Positions 52,801 to 61,280 of a DNA stretch of 64,000 nt are shown here, one piece after another (position 1 is the stretch's first letter; each line of letters starts with the position of its first letter). Source of the DNA: Arthrobacter sp. ZGTC412 (GTDB taxonomy: Bacteria > Actinomycetota > Actinomycetes > Actinomycetales > Micrococcaceae); assembly GCF_002929215.1 (NCBI RefSeq), contig NZ_PJII01000003.1:1-64000 (forward strand), written 5' to 3'. A program made the translations under genes and the position numbers. A model generated the notes under the pieces. That model worked only from the letters and a program-made list of their open reading frames with translations. It was not told the DNA's origin and ran no database searches.

Positions 52801-54353
52801 TAACTCCCGCCGGCATCGCCGACCTTGAGTTCGGCGATCCCGTGGAGGCAATCAACCGGGCAGCGTCACGGATCACTGCGGAGAACCTTGCCGACGTCAT
52901 CATTGTGGAAAACCACGACGGCGCCGGCTCAGGAACGGTGGAAGGCGCCACCTTGGAAGAGGAAGTGGCAGCCGGCGGTCCGTTCGCGAAGCTGGTCACC
53001 GAAACTTCGTCCGACGTCGACGCCATCTTCACCGGCCACACGCACAAGGAATATGCGTGGGACGCCCCCGTTCCCGGAGTTGAGGGCAAGACCCGCCCGA
53101 TCGTCCAGACCGGCAACTACGGCGAGAACGTGGGGCAGATCCAGCTCACCGTGGACACCGCCACCAAGCAGGTAACAGCGCACAAGGCCGGCAACGTCAA
53201 GCGCACCACCGACCCCGCCGCGAACCTGATCGCCGCCTACCCGCGCGTGGCCGCCGTCGACGCCATCGTCAAGAAGGCACTCGCGGAGGCCGCCGTTGTG
53301 GGCAACCAGCCTGTTGGCGCAGTCACCGCTGACATCACTACCGCCTTCACCACGGACGCCGCCGGCGTCGCCAAACGTGATGACCGCGGGAACGAGTCCA
53401 CCCTGGGCAACCTGGTGGCCGACTCCCTGCTGGATTCGCTCCAGCCTGCCGAACTGGGCGGCGCCGAAATCGGTGTGGTCAATGCCGGCGGACTTCGGAA
53501 CGAGCTCTACTACGCCCCGGATGGAACCATCACCTACGCGGAAGCAAACGCCGTGCTGCCGTTCGTGAACAACCTCTGGACCACGTCCCTGACGGGCGCA
53601 CAGTTCAAAACAATGCTGGAACAGCAGTGGCAGACCAACCCGGACGGCACGGTACCCAGCCGCGCCTACATCCAGCTCGGCCTGTCCAAGAACGTGAACT
53701 ACACCTACGACGCCGCCCGGCCCGCCGGGGACCGCATAACCTCCGTGCGGGTGAACGGGGCCGTGCTCGATCCCGCGAAGTCCTACCGGATCGGCACCTT
53801 CAGCTTCCTGGCCACCGGTGGTGACAACTTCCGGATCTTCACGGAGGGAGCCAACACAAAGGACTCAGGACTGGTGGACCGGGACGCCTGGATCGGATAC
53901 CTGCAGAACAGCAGCCCCGTTTCGCCGGACTTTGCCCGCCGCTCCATGGCCGTCACCAACACCACACCCGGCGAGGTCAAGCCGGGCGATCCCATCACTG
54001 TGGCCGTCTCCAAGCTGGACCTGACGTCGCTCGGCAGCCCGGTCAACAAGGCACTCTCAGCCGTGTTCACCGACTCCGCCGGCACCGTGACCCAGCTTGG
54101 CTCCGTACCGGTTCAGGCGGGTGCAGCCAGCGTCAGCCTGGCTGTTCCCTCGGGAGCCGCGGCAGGAGCAGGATCGCTGGTCCTCACCGCAGCAGAATCC
54201 GGCACGGCGGTCACTGTTGACGTGACGGTGGCAAGTGTTGTGGTTGAGCCGGTGTGCACCGCCCCGGTGAAGCCGACCAGGTGGTACGACGTCCGGGGCT
54301 GGATCCGCTACGCTGCAGCCTGGCTCCAGTACCAGGTGTGCCTGCGCGGCTAA
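49818..54353 (+). CDS. secreted ExeM/NucH-type endonuclease fused to 5'-nucleotidase
   Basis: A 1511-residue exported protein. Signal peptide 1-28 (cleavage after PAAA). A lamin-tail domain spans about 35-150, and a repetitive Pro/Thr/Asp linker about 222-240. An OB-fold NucH region covers about 245-480. The endonuclease/exonuclease/phosphatase domain (about 510-840) has IASFNVLNYFP, VTLMEIENS, LIGDFNAY and SDHDP. A 5'-nucleotidase follows, with metal-binding NDFHGR (about 858), GNHEF (about 927), GHTH (about 1072) and a C-terminal substrate domain. It ends in an Ig-like segment and a short aromatic tail between two cysteines. It can cut extracellular DNA and dephosphorylate the nucleotides, giving nucleosides and phosphate. 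No LPXTG motif is visible. Confidence 0.93.
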   Translation: MQTPWKLALGTALSAGLIAPLAAIPAAAELPPAAGTSPVVINEAYLSGGSAGAAYKNKFVELYNSSDAPVSLDGWSVQYRSATGEAAPTSVAALSGSIPAKGYFLVQGSSNGANGADLPAPDLVAGSLNFGGAGGTIVLAKQRTAVTLGLGSQVEPAGVADLLGYGTSNTFETLAAKAPGGNTDVKSLNRAAGADSNSNATDLSLNAAITPTGTGGTTTPEPDPTPTPDPTPTPAPSTRTIADIQGTGTESPLTGSTVTTTGKVTAVFATGGLNGYYLQTAGTGGDLTATNHAASDGIFVYSPATAASVQAGEHVQVTGTVAEYFGMTQLNVTAAAGLTKLTEPAPEVKATTFTLPANETFRESLEGMLLAPEGPLTVTDNYTLNQYGEVGLAGGTTPLVQPTAVAPYGSAEHTAIAAENADRGIKLDDGSSTNFLKDAATKAQVLPYLTTTDPVRVGSPATFTTNVVLGYGNNAWKLQPLTHLTEANKAAVQPATFGATRTDAPAAVEGNLKIASFNVLNYFPTTGDTLAGCTFYEDRAGNPITVRGGCDARGAANAENFERQQDKIVAAITKAGADVVTLMEIENSAQFGKNRDDALAKLVDALNVETPGIWDYVRSPANAPPLSDEDMIRTAFIYKKAVAEPVGESIIHNDTAAFASARKPLAQVFKPVGGGAGTEFIAIANHFKSKGSAATPEDTDKGQGASNLARTAQAKSLLRFTKSLQQSKGTDKVFLIGDFNAYAKEDPINVFTTEGYVNQDEKARNADGTAKHSYLFGGMVGSLDHILASPAANAAVTGADIWNINSVESVALEYSRYNNNVTDYYAPNQYRASDHDPVIVGLNLKSAPATVDLNFLGINDFHGRIDTNTVQFAGTIEKLRAAAAPGATAFLSAGDNIGASLFASSVAKDQPTIDVLNALELRASAVGNHEFDGGWADLRDRVIAGGNNAKFPYLGANVYRKGTTEPVLPEFTVLDMNGIKVAVIGTVTQEVPSLVTPAGIADLEFGDPVEAINRAASRITAENLADVIIVENHDGAGSGTVEGATLEEEVAAGGPFAKLVTETSSDVDAIFTGHTHKEYAWDAPVPGVEGKTRPIVQTGNYGENVGQIQLTVDTATKQVTAHKAGNVKRTTDPAANLIAAYPRVAAVDAIVKKALAEAAVVGNQPVGAVTADITTAFTTDAAGVAKRDDRGNESTLGNLVADSLLDSLQPAELGGAEIGVVNAGGLRNELYYAPDGTITYAEANAVLPFVNNLWTTSLTGAQFKTMLEQQWQTNPDGTVPSRAYIQLGLSKNVNYTYDAARPAGDRITSVRVNGAVLDPAKSYRIGTFSFLATGGDNFRIFTEGANTKDSGLVDRDAWIGYLQNSSPVSPDFARRSMAVTNTTPGEVKPGDPITVAVSKLDLTSLGSPVNKALSAVFTDSAGTVTQLGSVPVQAGAASVSLAVPSGAAAGAGSLVLTAAESGTAVTVDVTVASVVVEPVCTAPVKPTRWYDVRGWIRYAAAWLQYQVCLRG

Positions 54354-54378
54354 GGAGCTGACGTCGGCGGCCCCCGTC

Positions 54379-54514
54379 GACGCTCTCTCACATAGTGCGC
54401 GTCTTACCCCCAACGCTCTCTCACCCAGGTGAACTGGGTGAGAGAGCGTTGGGGCTTAAGGCGCGACAAGTGAGAGAGCGTTTGGGTTTAAAGCGCGACA
54501 AGTGAGGGATCGTT
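54379..54514. repeat. inverted array of 32-33 bp repeats built on GTGAGAGAGCGTT
   Basis: Five copies of a 13-mer close to GTGAGAGAGCGTT are present. Two lie on the minus strand (cores at 54391-54379 and 54424-54412). Three lie on the plus strand starting at 54438, 54470 and 54502, exactly 32 bp apart. The two arms meet at a palindrome whose stem covers 54409-54453. The plus-strand repeats share GCGCGACAA before each core and TTAA inside the spacer. The array sits between convergent genes and may act as a terminator for both. Confidence 0.85.
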
Positions 54515-54522
54515 CGGGTTTG

Positions 54523-56463
54523 CTACCGCCCCAGGATGGCGCCGGCGATCTCGTCCGCGTCGCGCAGGGTTCGCTGGCCGCTGCGGTAGTTCGGCCCGCC
54601 GGGCTGGAAGGCCTCGGCGGCGATGGCTGTGCCCCACTGGGTGGACGAGAGCTGAAGCCCCAGCACGTAAAGGCCTTCCGTCACCGACCCGTTTGCTGCC
54701 ACGGGGCGGTAAGGGTGCGGCTCAACCTCAAGGCCGGTGGACTGAACGGGGGCACCCTCCACCGACATCATGAGTCGCGGGCGCACCAGGCCGTCCGCTA
54801 GCAGCTGCTCCAGAACCGGCGAATCGTTGGCTGAGACTCTGTTGCCCGGCGCGAGTGCCTCCACCATGGTTCGTGCGGCCACCGGCGCGTCGTCCACCCA
54901 GGGCGAGAAGGCAGTGAAAAAACCATTCCGGCGGTCCACCCCGAACTTGGGGTCCGGCCCCACAAAGCTGACCACTCCTGCTCTGGCCAGCGCCGCAAGC
55001 TGCTCCGAGCGCAGCGCTGGAGGCCCGCTGGCAAGTCCTTCCACAAACGATTCAAACCAGCCACGCAGGCCGGCAACCCAGGACTCGTCGGTGATGCCGC
55101 CGTCGGCCACTGCTGTCTTCAGCACGGCGCGCCCGTGATGGAGCGCACCGATGGCCATCTTCAACGGGTCATCCTCGCCGAGCGCGGACCGGCGGGCGTC
55201 GTCCAGCAGGTATTCCACCACGGCGGCGTCATGCTCGGCACGCGAGGCAAAGGAGCGTCCCGCCAGCGGCGCCGCGAGCCCCGGCAGGTCCAGCCGGTGC
55301 CGGGGCCCCACGTGGACGGCCAGCACGCTCTCCACGCTGTCCTCCCAGTTCACGGCACTGTGGGCATGCGGGTGGAGGGCTTCGTCAAGGGCGGCAAGGA
55401 ACGCGGCCGGGTCAGGCACAGCGTTCGGCTGCGAGCGCACGAGCGTTGAGTAGTAGGCCCACAACGCATCGCGGTGCAGCAGCGGCCAGAAGTCATGGTC
55501 GAACGCGGGGCGGATGCCGGCCGTGCGGAAGCGTTCCAGCGCCGCCTCGGTGAAGTAGCGCAAGGAGACAGATGCCGGGTAGTAGCCGTTCAGGGCAGCC
55601 TTCGCCCGGTAGGGCGTTCCCCGCCGGGAGGCAGCAATGATGTGGGGCTCCTGGCCCGAAGGCTCGTACTGGAGCACCGCCCCGTTACTGACGAACTTTC
55701 CGCCGCGGCCCTCGGTCAGCTGGCCCATGGTGTCGAAGAAATTCAGGCCCATGCCTCTCACCAGGACCGGCTCTCCGGAAGGAATCAGGGACCAGTCCAC
55801 ATCGGCGGGCACGGCCGGTGGCAGGTACCGCAGGCCCAACTGCTCCGCCGAGGCCTGCAGGTCCCGCTGTTCGGGGTTCAGCCGGGACGGTATGTGACCG
55901 AGCGCCAGCACCACGGATCCCGTGCGGATCCTCGCCCCGGTGGCCAGGCCGACGTCGAACGTCCCGTCACCCGACGGGCACACGGACAGTGCGGACGTTG
56001 CGTGGAAGTCGATGGTGACGCCGTCGGGCGCGTTGCGTATCAGTTCCTTGAGAGTACTGCGGAGGTAGCGGCCGTACAGCGCTCGGCTGGGAAAATCGCT
56101 GGCAGCCAGGACGGCAAGTTCTGCGAGCTCTTCCTCGCTCAGGTCCGGCGACGGGTGCTTTTGCTGCCGGGCACGCCACTGGTCAAAGGTGGTGCCGGCG
56201 ACGGGCGGCGCCAAGGAAGGGTCTTCGGGTATCACAGTGGGGTAGAAGGACTGCGTGTTCATCAGGAACAGCCTGGACTGCCCCGGTTGCCACACGTGCC
56301 CCGGGCCTGCCGGGTAGGGGTCGATAACGTCGATGTGGAGCCGGGCCGGGCCGGCGCCGGAAGCAATCTGCGCGGCAGTGCGGGCGAGCAGGCGTTCCAG
56401 GACGCTGGTGCCCCGCGGACCTGCCCCAATGATGGCGGTCCTTATGCTCTCCGTTATTTCCAC
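54523..56463 (-). CDS. FAD/NAD(P)-binding protein, function unknown
   Basis: A protein of about 646 residues. The N-terminal dinucleotide fold IIGAGPRGTSVLERLLAR, DPYPAGPGHVWQPGQS and FLMNTQSFYPTV are typical of the FAD-NAD(P)-binding family found in actinobacteria (HI0933/lysine N6-hydroxylase-like folds). SVVLALGHIPSRLN and GLYVLGLQLSSTQWG supply further cofactor contacts. The frame runs to an ATG at 56490. The GTG at 56463 begins the conserved segment EITESIRTAIIGAG and is taken here. The start is uncertain. The reaction is unknown. It is divergent from the S9 peptidase gene. Confidence 0.8.
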   Translation of the reverse strand: MEITESIRTAIIGAGPRGTSVLERLLARTAAQIASGAGPARLHIDVIDPYPAGPGHVWQPGQSRLFLMNTQSFYPTVIPEDPSLAPPVAGTTFDQWRARQQKHPSPDLSEEELAELAVLAASDFPSRALYGRYLRSTLKELIRNAPDGVTIDFHATSALSVCPSGDGTFDVGLATGARIRTGSVVLALGHIPSRLNPEQRDLQASAEQLGLRYLPPAVPADVDWSLIPSGEPVLVRGMGLNFFDTMGQLTEGRGGKFVSNGAVLQYEPSGQEPHIIAASRRGTPYRAKAALNGYYPASVSLRYFTEAALERFRTAGIRPAFDHDFWPLLHRDALWAYYSTLVRSQPNAVPDPAAFLAALDEALHPHAHSAVNWEDSVESVLAVHVGPRHRLDLPGLAAPLAGRSFASRAEHDAAVVEYLLDDARRSALGEDDPLKMAIGALHHGRAVLKTAVADGGITDESWVAGLRGWFESFVEGLASGPPALRSEQLAALARAGVVSFVGPDPKFGVDRRNGFFTAFSPWVDDAPVAARTMVEALAPGNRVSANDSPVLEQLLADGLVRPRLMMSVEGAPVQSTGLEVEPHPYRPVAANGSVTEGLYVLGLQLSSTQWGTAIAAEAFQPGGPNYRSGQRTLRDADEIAGAILGR

Positions 56464-56548
56464 GGCATCCAGAGTACGGGCTGAAAGCAAAGGATGCGCT
56501 GAACGCTTGACTTGCTACCGGAGCGGCGATGTTGCTTGGATGGGGCGC

Positions 56549-58786
56549 ATGACCACCACTGCAGCTGATCCAGCGCCCGCCCCCGGTTCCGGCAACATGT
56601 CCGGCGCGCCCTCGGGCATGGCGCCCGAGCCCACTGACGAGAATGTCTGGCTTGAGGAGATTTACGGCGAGCAGCAGCTGGCGTGGGTGAAGGAACAGAA
56701 TTCACGCACGGAAGACCTGCTGGAGGACGCCGATTACGTGGAACTCGAGGGCGGCATCCTCGAGGTGCTGGACTCCACGGACCGGATCGCCATGGTGGGC
56801 AAGCGCGGTGACTGGTATTACAACTTCTGGAAGGACCAGCAGAATCCCAAGGGCCTGTGGCGCCGCACCACCTGGGACAGCTACTGCACGGAGACCCCGG
56901 ACTGGGTCGTCCTGCTGGACATGGATGCCCTGTCCGCCGCCGAGGGTGAAGAATGGGTGTTCCACGGAGCAACTTTCCTCAGACCGGACCTGGGCGAACC
57001 CTACCGGCTGGCGCTGCTGGCGTTGTCCCCGGACGGCGGCGACGCCAACCGTTACCGGGAATACGACGTGGAAACAAGGACGTTTGTGGACCCCGCGCAG
57101 GGCGGCTTTGATTTGCCGACGGCGAAGGGCAACGTTTCGTGGCTCGATGCGGACACGCTGCTGGTCGCCTCCACCGGCGGGGGGCTTCCGAAGACGGCCT
57201 CCTCCTACTCCCGTACAGCCGTCATCCTCCAGCGTGGCGGCTCCCTGACGGAAGCGCCCCGCCTGTTCGAGGTGCCCGAGGACCACATGATGGCAGTGGT
57301 GGCCCACGATTCCACGCCGGGGTTTGAGCGGACCTTTGCCGTTGACTACATCGATTTCCACAACCGGAGCAACGCCGTCCTGCGGGGCGGCTCCTGGGTG
57401 GTGATCGACGTGCCCACGGACGTCAATGTCAGTGCACACCGCGAATGGCTGCTGTTCCGCCCGCAGCAGGACTGGGTGCTCAACGGGTCCACCCATCCCG
57501 CCGGCTCGCTGCTCGCCGCGCCGTTTGAGGACTACCTGGCCGGCTCCCGTAAGCTTTCGGTGCTGTTCGCCCCGGACGCCCACACGTCACTGCAGTCCTG
57601 GAGCTGGACCCGTAACTTCCTGCTGCTCAACCTCCTCAAGGATGTGTCCTCGGAGATTCGCGTCCTCGACCCGTCCCGGCCGACCGGTGCCGCGGACGGC
57701 GCCTGGGAGTCCACTCTTCTTGATGCCTGCCCGCCGCTGCACGACGTCAACGCCTACGCCGTGGACGATGAAGACGAAGCCGACGGCGCTGGGGATGACT
57801 TCTGGCTTATCGCCACGGGGTTCACCACCCCCAGCACGCTGATGCGGGGCACATTGGAGCGCGCGGCGTCGGCGACTCCCGGCGTGGTGAGCCGGCACGC
57901 AACAGTCAAGACGTCGCCGTCGTTCTTTGCGGACGAAAACTATGAGGTGCAGCAGCATTTCGCCGTCTCCGACGACGGCACCCGGGTTCCCTACTTCCAG
58001 GTTGCCTCCCGCGACCTTGCTTTGGACGGACAAAATCCCACGCAACTCTCGGGTTATGGCGGCTTCGAAGTTTCACGCACTCCCGCGTACAGCGGGACAG
58101 TGGGCCGGGCGTGGCTGGAACGCCGCACATCCACGTCCGCCGGCGCCAACGGGGAAGCGCCCCATTCCCGTGGCGGCGTGTACGTGGTGGCGAACATCCG
58201 CGGCGGCGGCGAATACGGGCCGGGATGGCACCGTGCGGCACTGCAGGAGAACCGGCACAAGGCGTACCAGGACTTCGCGGCCGTGGCGCGCCACCTCATC
58301 TCCCGCGGCGTCACCTCGCCGGAGCGGCTGGGATGTGTTGGCGGCTCCAACGGCGGGCTGTTGGTGGGCAACATGCTGACGCAGTACCCGGAGCTGTTCG
58401 GGGCTGTTTCCTGTGGCGTACCGTTGCTGGACATGCGCCGCTACACCAGGCTGTCCGCGGGCCATTCGTGGATTGCCGAGTACGGTGACCCGGACGTCCC
58501 GGAGCAGTGGGAGTACATCAGGACTTTTTCGCCGTACCACCTGCTCAGGGATGGGGTGGAGTACCCGGAGACGTTTATCTGGACGGCCACTTCCGATGAC
58601 CGGGTGGGTCCGGTGCAGGCCCGCAAGATGGCTGCCCGGATGCTGGCCATGGGCATCCCTAACGTCTGGTTCCACGAGGCCCTCGAAGGCGGACACGCCG
58701 GAGCGTCGGACAACCGGCAGGCCGCGGCACTGCAGGCCCGCAGCCAGCACTTCCTCTGGAAGTCGCTGGCCGGCGGGACGGAGTAG
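56549..58786 (+). CDS. S9A prolyl oligopeptidase family serine peptidase
   Basis: A 745-residue cytoplasmic peptidase. An N-terminal disordered stretch of about 30 residues precedes WLEEIYGEQQLAWVKEQN, the usual start of oligopeptidases, and then the seven-bladed beta-propeller (about 60-430). The catalytic domain has NIRGGGEYGPGWH, the nucleophile Ser600 in GGSNGGLLVG, the Asp in TATSDDRVGP (about 683) and His716 in EGGHAG. It cuts short peptides, probably after proline. The ATG at 56549 is chosen, and an ATG 9 bp upstream is possible. The GNAT gene begins 2 bp after its stop. Confidence 0.92.
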   Translation: MTTTAADPAPAPGSGNMSGAPSGMAPEPTDENVWLEEIYGEQQLAWVKEQNSRTEDLLEDADYVELEGGILEVLDSTDRIAMVGKRGDWYYNFWKDQQNPKGLWRRTTWDSYCTETPDWVVLLDMDALSAAEGEEWVFHGATFLRPDLGEPYRLALLALSPDGGDANRYREYDVETRTFVDPAQGGFDLPTAKGNVSWLDADTLLVASTGGGLPKTASSYSRTAVILQRGGSLTEAPRLFEVPEDHMMAVVAHDSTPGFERTFAVDYIDFHNRSNAVLRGGSWVVIDVPTDVNVSAHREWLLFRPQQDWVLNGSTHPAGSLLAAPFEDYLAGSRKLSVLFAPDAHTSLQSWSWTRNFLLLNLLKDVSSEIRVLDPSRPTGAADGAWESTLLDACPPLHDVNAYAVDDEDEADGAGDDFWLIATGFTTPSTLMRGTLERAASATPGVVSRHATVKTSPSFFADENYEVQQHFAVSDDGTRVPYFQVASRDLALDGQNPTQLSGYGGFEVSRTPAYSGTVGRAWLERRTSTSAGANGEAPHSRGGVYVVANIRGGGEYGPGWHRAALQENRHKAYQDFAAVARHLISRGVTSPERLGCVGGSNGGLLVGNMLTQYPELFGAVSCGVPLLDMRRYTRLSAGHSWIAEYGDPDVPEQWEYIRTFSPYHLLRDGVEYPETFIWTATSDDRVGPVQARKMAARMLAMGIPNVWFHEALEGGHAGASDNRQAAALQARSQHFLWKSLAGGTE

Positions 58787-58788
58787 CG

Positions 58789-59316
58789 GTGTCCCTGGTA
58801 GTCAGGAGGGCGGTACCGGCTGACGTGGAGCGGCTGGCTGAGGTCCACGTCAACTGCTGGCAGGAGACGTACCAAGGCATATTGTCCGATGGGTTCCTGG
58901 CCGCACAGGGTCCCGAAACCCGGCTGCCGCTCTGGCGCCACCTCCTGGAGACAGCGGAGCCTGCGGAAGCGTGGGTGGCCTGCGACGACGGCACGGTGGT
59001 GGGGTTCGCCGGCATTCGGCGCGCCCCCGACGGCGGATCGTCGCATGCATTTGCGGCACCATCATCCGGGGACCTGGAGCTGTGGGGACTGTACTTGTTG
59101 GCCTCGCACCAGGGGCTGGGCTTGGGACGCCGTCTCCTGGAGGCAGCATTGGGCGACAGCCCGGCAAGCCTGTGGGTGGCGGCTGAGAACGGGCGTGCCA
59201 TCGGCTTCTACCGCCACTTCCGGTTCGCACCCGACGGCGCCGCGGACCTGATTCCGGACTGGGAAAACCTGCGTGAGATCAGGATGGTGCGGCCCAGGCA
59301 GGCTCCGCTTCTGTAA
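58789..59316 (+). CDS. GNAT family N-acetyltransferase
   Basis: A 175-residue acetyltransferase with a GTG start 2 bp after the peptidase stop. The acetyl-CoA loop is HQGLGLGRRLLEAAL, preceded by the strand WGLYLLAS. The C-terminal strand-helix is WVAAENGRAIGFYRHFRFAPDG. The N-terminal RRAVPADVERLAEVHVNCWQETYQGILSD is shown as a landmark of a subgroup with many antibiotic- or small-amine-modifying members. The substrate is unknown. It is translationally coupled to the peptidase. Confidence 0.92.
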   Translation: MSLVVRRAVPADVERLAEVHVNCWQETYQGILSDGFLAAQGPETRLPLWRHLLETAEPAEAWVACDDGTVVGFAGIRRAPDGGSSHAFAAPSSGDLELWGLYLLASHQGLGLGRRLLEAALGDSPASLWVAAENGRAIGFYRHFRFAPDGAADLIPDWENLREIRMVRPRQAPLL

Positions 59317-59414
59317 CCGGCAGGCGTTCCCCGGGGCACTTTGCGGGGCCGGGTGGCCCGTTTTGCACTGCGTGCCCGGTTCTGCGTATCCTTGGTGGGC
59401 TAGGAATAGCAATT

Positions 59415-59502
59415 GGAGACGTGCCAGAGCGGCCGAATGGGCTTCACTGCTAATGAAGTGTGGGGCACAACTCCACCGGGGGTTCAAATCCCCCCGTCTC
59501 CG
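59415..59502 (+). tRNA. tRNA-Ser (anticodon GCT)
   Basis: An 88-base class II tRNA. The acceptor stem is GGAGACG/CGTCTCC with discriminator G. The anticodon stem CTTCA/TGAAG holds the loop CTGCTAA, with anticodon GCT at 59449-59451. It has a long variable arm and the T-loop GTTCAAATC. It reads AGC and AGU codons. Confidence 0.95.
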
Positions 59503-59507
59503 CGTTT

Positions 59508-59534
59508 GGCCCCGGTCCTGGACCGGGGCCTTTT
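59508..59534 (+). terminator. terminator after tRNA-Ser(GCT)
   Basis: A perfect 10-bp stem GGCCCCGGTC / GACCGGGGCC with a 3-base loop is followed by TTTT. It starts 5 bp after the tRNA. Confidence 0.9.
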
Positions 59535-59737
59535 GCGTACCTGGTGTGGTGCTGCCTTCCGGTTAGCAGACCGCTCCCCCGATCGGTTTGCCGCGAGTGT
59601 TCAGGTGCTCCTCAGGTACGTGGAGGTCGCCCTGCCGTCCAGCGTCCCGTCGGGGCTGCCATCGAGCCCGGCTGCCTTCGAGTCCGGGGTACGGATAGGT
59701 AGCTCCCGGGACGCCGTGCCGGTGGAATGATGAACGG

Positions 59738-61168
59738 ATGGCAGCAAGCAATACGGTGGATGAGGCCGGCGGCACGAAGGCATGGAGCCCCCACCTGGCG
59801 CTCCTGGTGGCAGCCACCTTCTTTATGGAGTTCCTCGACGGCACCATCCTCACCACCGCTATCCCCAACATCGCAGCCGATTTCCGGGTTCCCGCCGCAG
59901 ACGTGAACATCACGATGACGGCGTACCTGCTGACCGTTGCCATGGGCATCCCGCTCAGCGGCTGGCTGGCTGAACGGTTTGGCGCCCGCCGCATCTTTTG
60001 CCTGGCCATCGTGATTTTCACCGTTGCATCCCTAGGCTGTTCGCTGAGCCAAGACCTTTCTGCGCTCACCCTCAGCAGGATCGCTCAGGGGTTTGGCGGC
60101 GCCATGATGGTTCCGGTCGGAACCCTTCTGGTCCTGCGCGGAACGCCCAAGGCAGACCTGCTCCGCGCCACGGCGTTCCTGGTGTGGCCGGGCCTGCTGG
60201 CACCAGTCCTGGCACCGCTGGTGGGCGGGGCCCTGACCACTTACCTGTCCTGGCACTGGATCTTCCTGATCAACCTTCCGCTCGGTGCTGCGGCGTTGCT
60301 TGCCGCCCTGCGGCTGGTCCCGGCGGGCGCGGGGGATCACCGGCGACGGCTGGATTGGCCGGGGCTGTTCCTCACTGCGCTCGGCGTGGGCGCCCTGGTG
60401 GTCGGACTCGAACTGGCCAGCACCCACCCTGACGCTCCCTGGGCGGCCCTGAGTGCAGGATCGGGTGTGGTTGCTGTTACCTGTGCCGTGCTCTGGATGC
60501 GCCGCACCCGCAACCCCCTCTTTGACCTCCGAGTTTTCAGCACCCGCACGTTCAGGGCCATGGCCACGGGAGGGTTCGCCTACCGGCTGACCATCAGCTC
60601 CGTGCCATTCCTGCTGCCACTGATGTTCCAGGCCGGGTTCGGCTGGTCACCGCTGCACGCCGGCGCCATGGTGGCGGCCGTCTTCATCGGAAACATCGGC
60701 ATCAAGCCGGCCACCACACCCCTGATCCGGCGGTTCGGCTTCAAGGCAATTCTCGTGTTCGCCTCCGTTGCCTCTGCGGCCACCTTTGCCCTCTGCGCCC
60801 TGCTCACGGCAGAGACCCCTGAGCCACTGACCTTCGCGCTGCTGGTCTGCAGCGGCGCCTTCCGCTCGATCGGTTTCTCGGCCTACGCGTCGGTTCAGTA
60901 CGCGGACATCGCCCCGGCACAGCTCACCTCGGCCAACACTGTTTCTGCCACCCTGGTCCAGTTGGCCGCTGCTGCCGGCATCGCCGTCGGAGCCTTGCTG
61001 ATCCGGCTGTTCGACGGACTCGGCACCTTCCCGGAAGACCCCGCGGGGCCCTTCCGCGGTGCGTTCCTCGCCATGGCGGTGCTGATGCTGGCGAGCACGG
61101 CCGACAGCCTGTTCCTGCCGCCGCACGCCGGTGCGGAAGTCAGCCAGCGCAAGGCCGGGCGGGTTTAG
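59738..61168 (+). CDS. MFS transporter, DHA2 (EmrB/QacA-like) family
   Basis: A 476-residue membrane protein with 12-14 helices. The first helix carries the DHA2 motif FMEFLDGTILTTAIPNIAADF with its acidic residues. The loop 2-3 motif is GWLAERFGARRIF, and motif C-like GLLAPVLAPLVGGALTTYLSWHWIFLINLP follows (shown as a landmark). The family uses the proton gradient to export drugs or metabolites. No regulator gene is adjacent. The 200 bp between the tRNA terminator and the start hold no gene. It converges on recQ. Confidence 0.92.
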   Translation: MAASNTVDEAGGTKAWSPHLALLVAATFFMEFLDGTILTTAIPNIAADFRVPAADVNITMTAYLLTVAMGIPLSGWLAERFGARRIFCLAIVIFTVASLGCSLSQDLSALTLSRIAQGFGGAMMVPVGTLLVLRGTPKADLLRATAFLVWPGLLAPVLAPLVGGALTTYLSWHWIFLINLPLGAAALLAALRLVPAGAGDHRRRLDWPGLFLTALGVGALVVGLELASTHPDAPWAALSAGSGVVAVTCAVLWMRRTRNPLFDLRVFSTRTFRAMATGGFAYRLTISSVPFLLPLMFQAGFGWSPLHAGAMVAAVFIGNIGIKPATTPLIRRFGFKAILVFASVASAATFALCALLTAETPEPLTFALLVCSGAFRSIGFSAYASVQYADIAPAQLTSANTVSATLVQLAAAAGIAVGALLIRLFDGLGTFPEDPAGPFRGAFLAMAVLMLASTADSLFLPPHAGAEVSQRKAGRV

Positions 61169-61280
61169 CCACCCGGCCTTGCGCTGGGCCGCCCTGAAGC
61201 CCGGCTTCCTCAGCTCGGCCGGGCCCTCAGGCAACCAACTGGCCGGCTGGCCAGTCGGCCGGGGCTCAGACGGCCTGGGC

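Noticed and set aside
54379-54514. CRISPR array
   Set aside because: The repeats are close in size to CRISPR repeats, but the stretches between the cores are conserved rather than unique, the units are inverted relative to each other, and there are no cas genes.
61187-61280. GC-rich direct and inverted repeats between the MFS and recQ genes
   Set aside because: Short GGCC-rich repeats with a 7-bp stem (61238-61255) are expected in a GC-rich convergent gap. The stem may help termination but is too weak to list as a feature.
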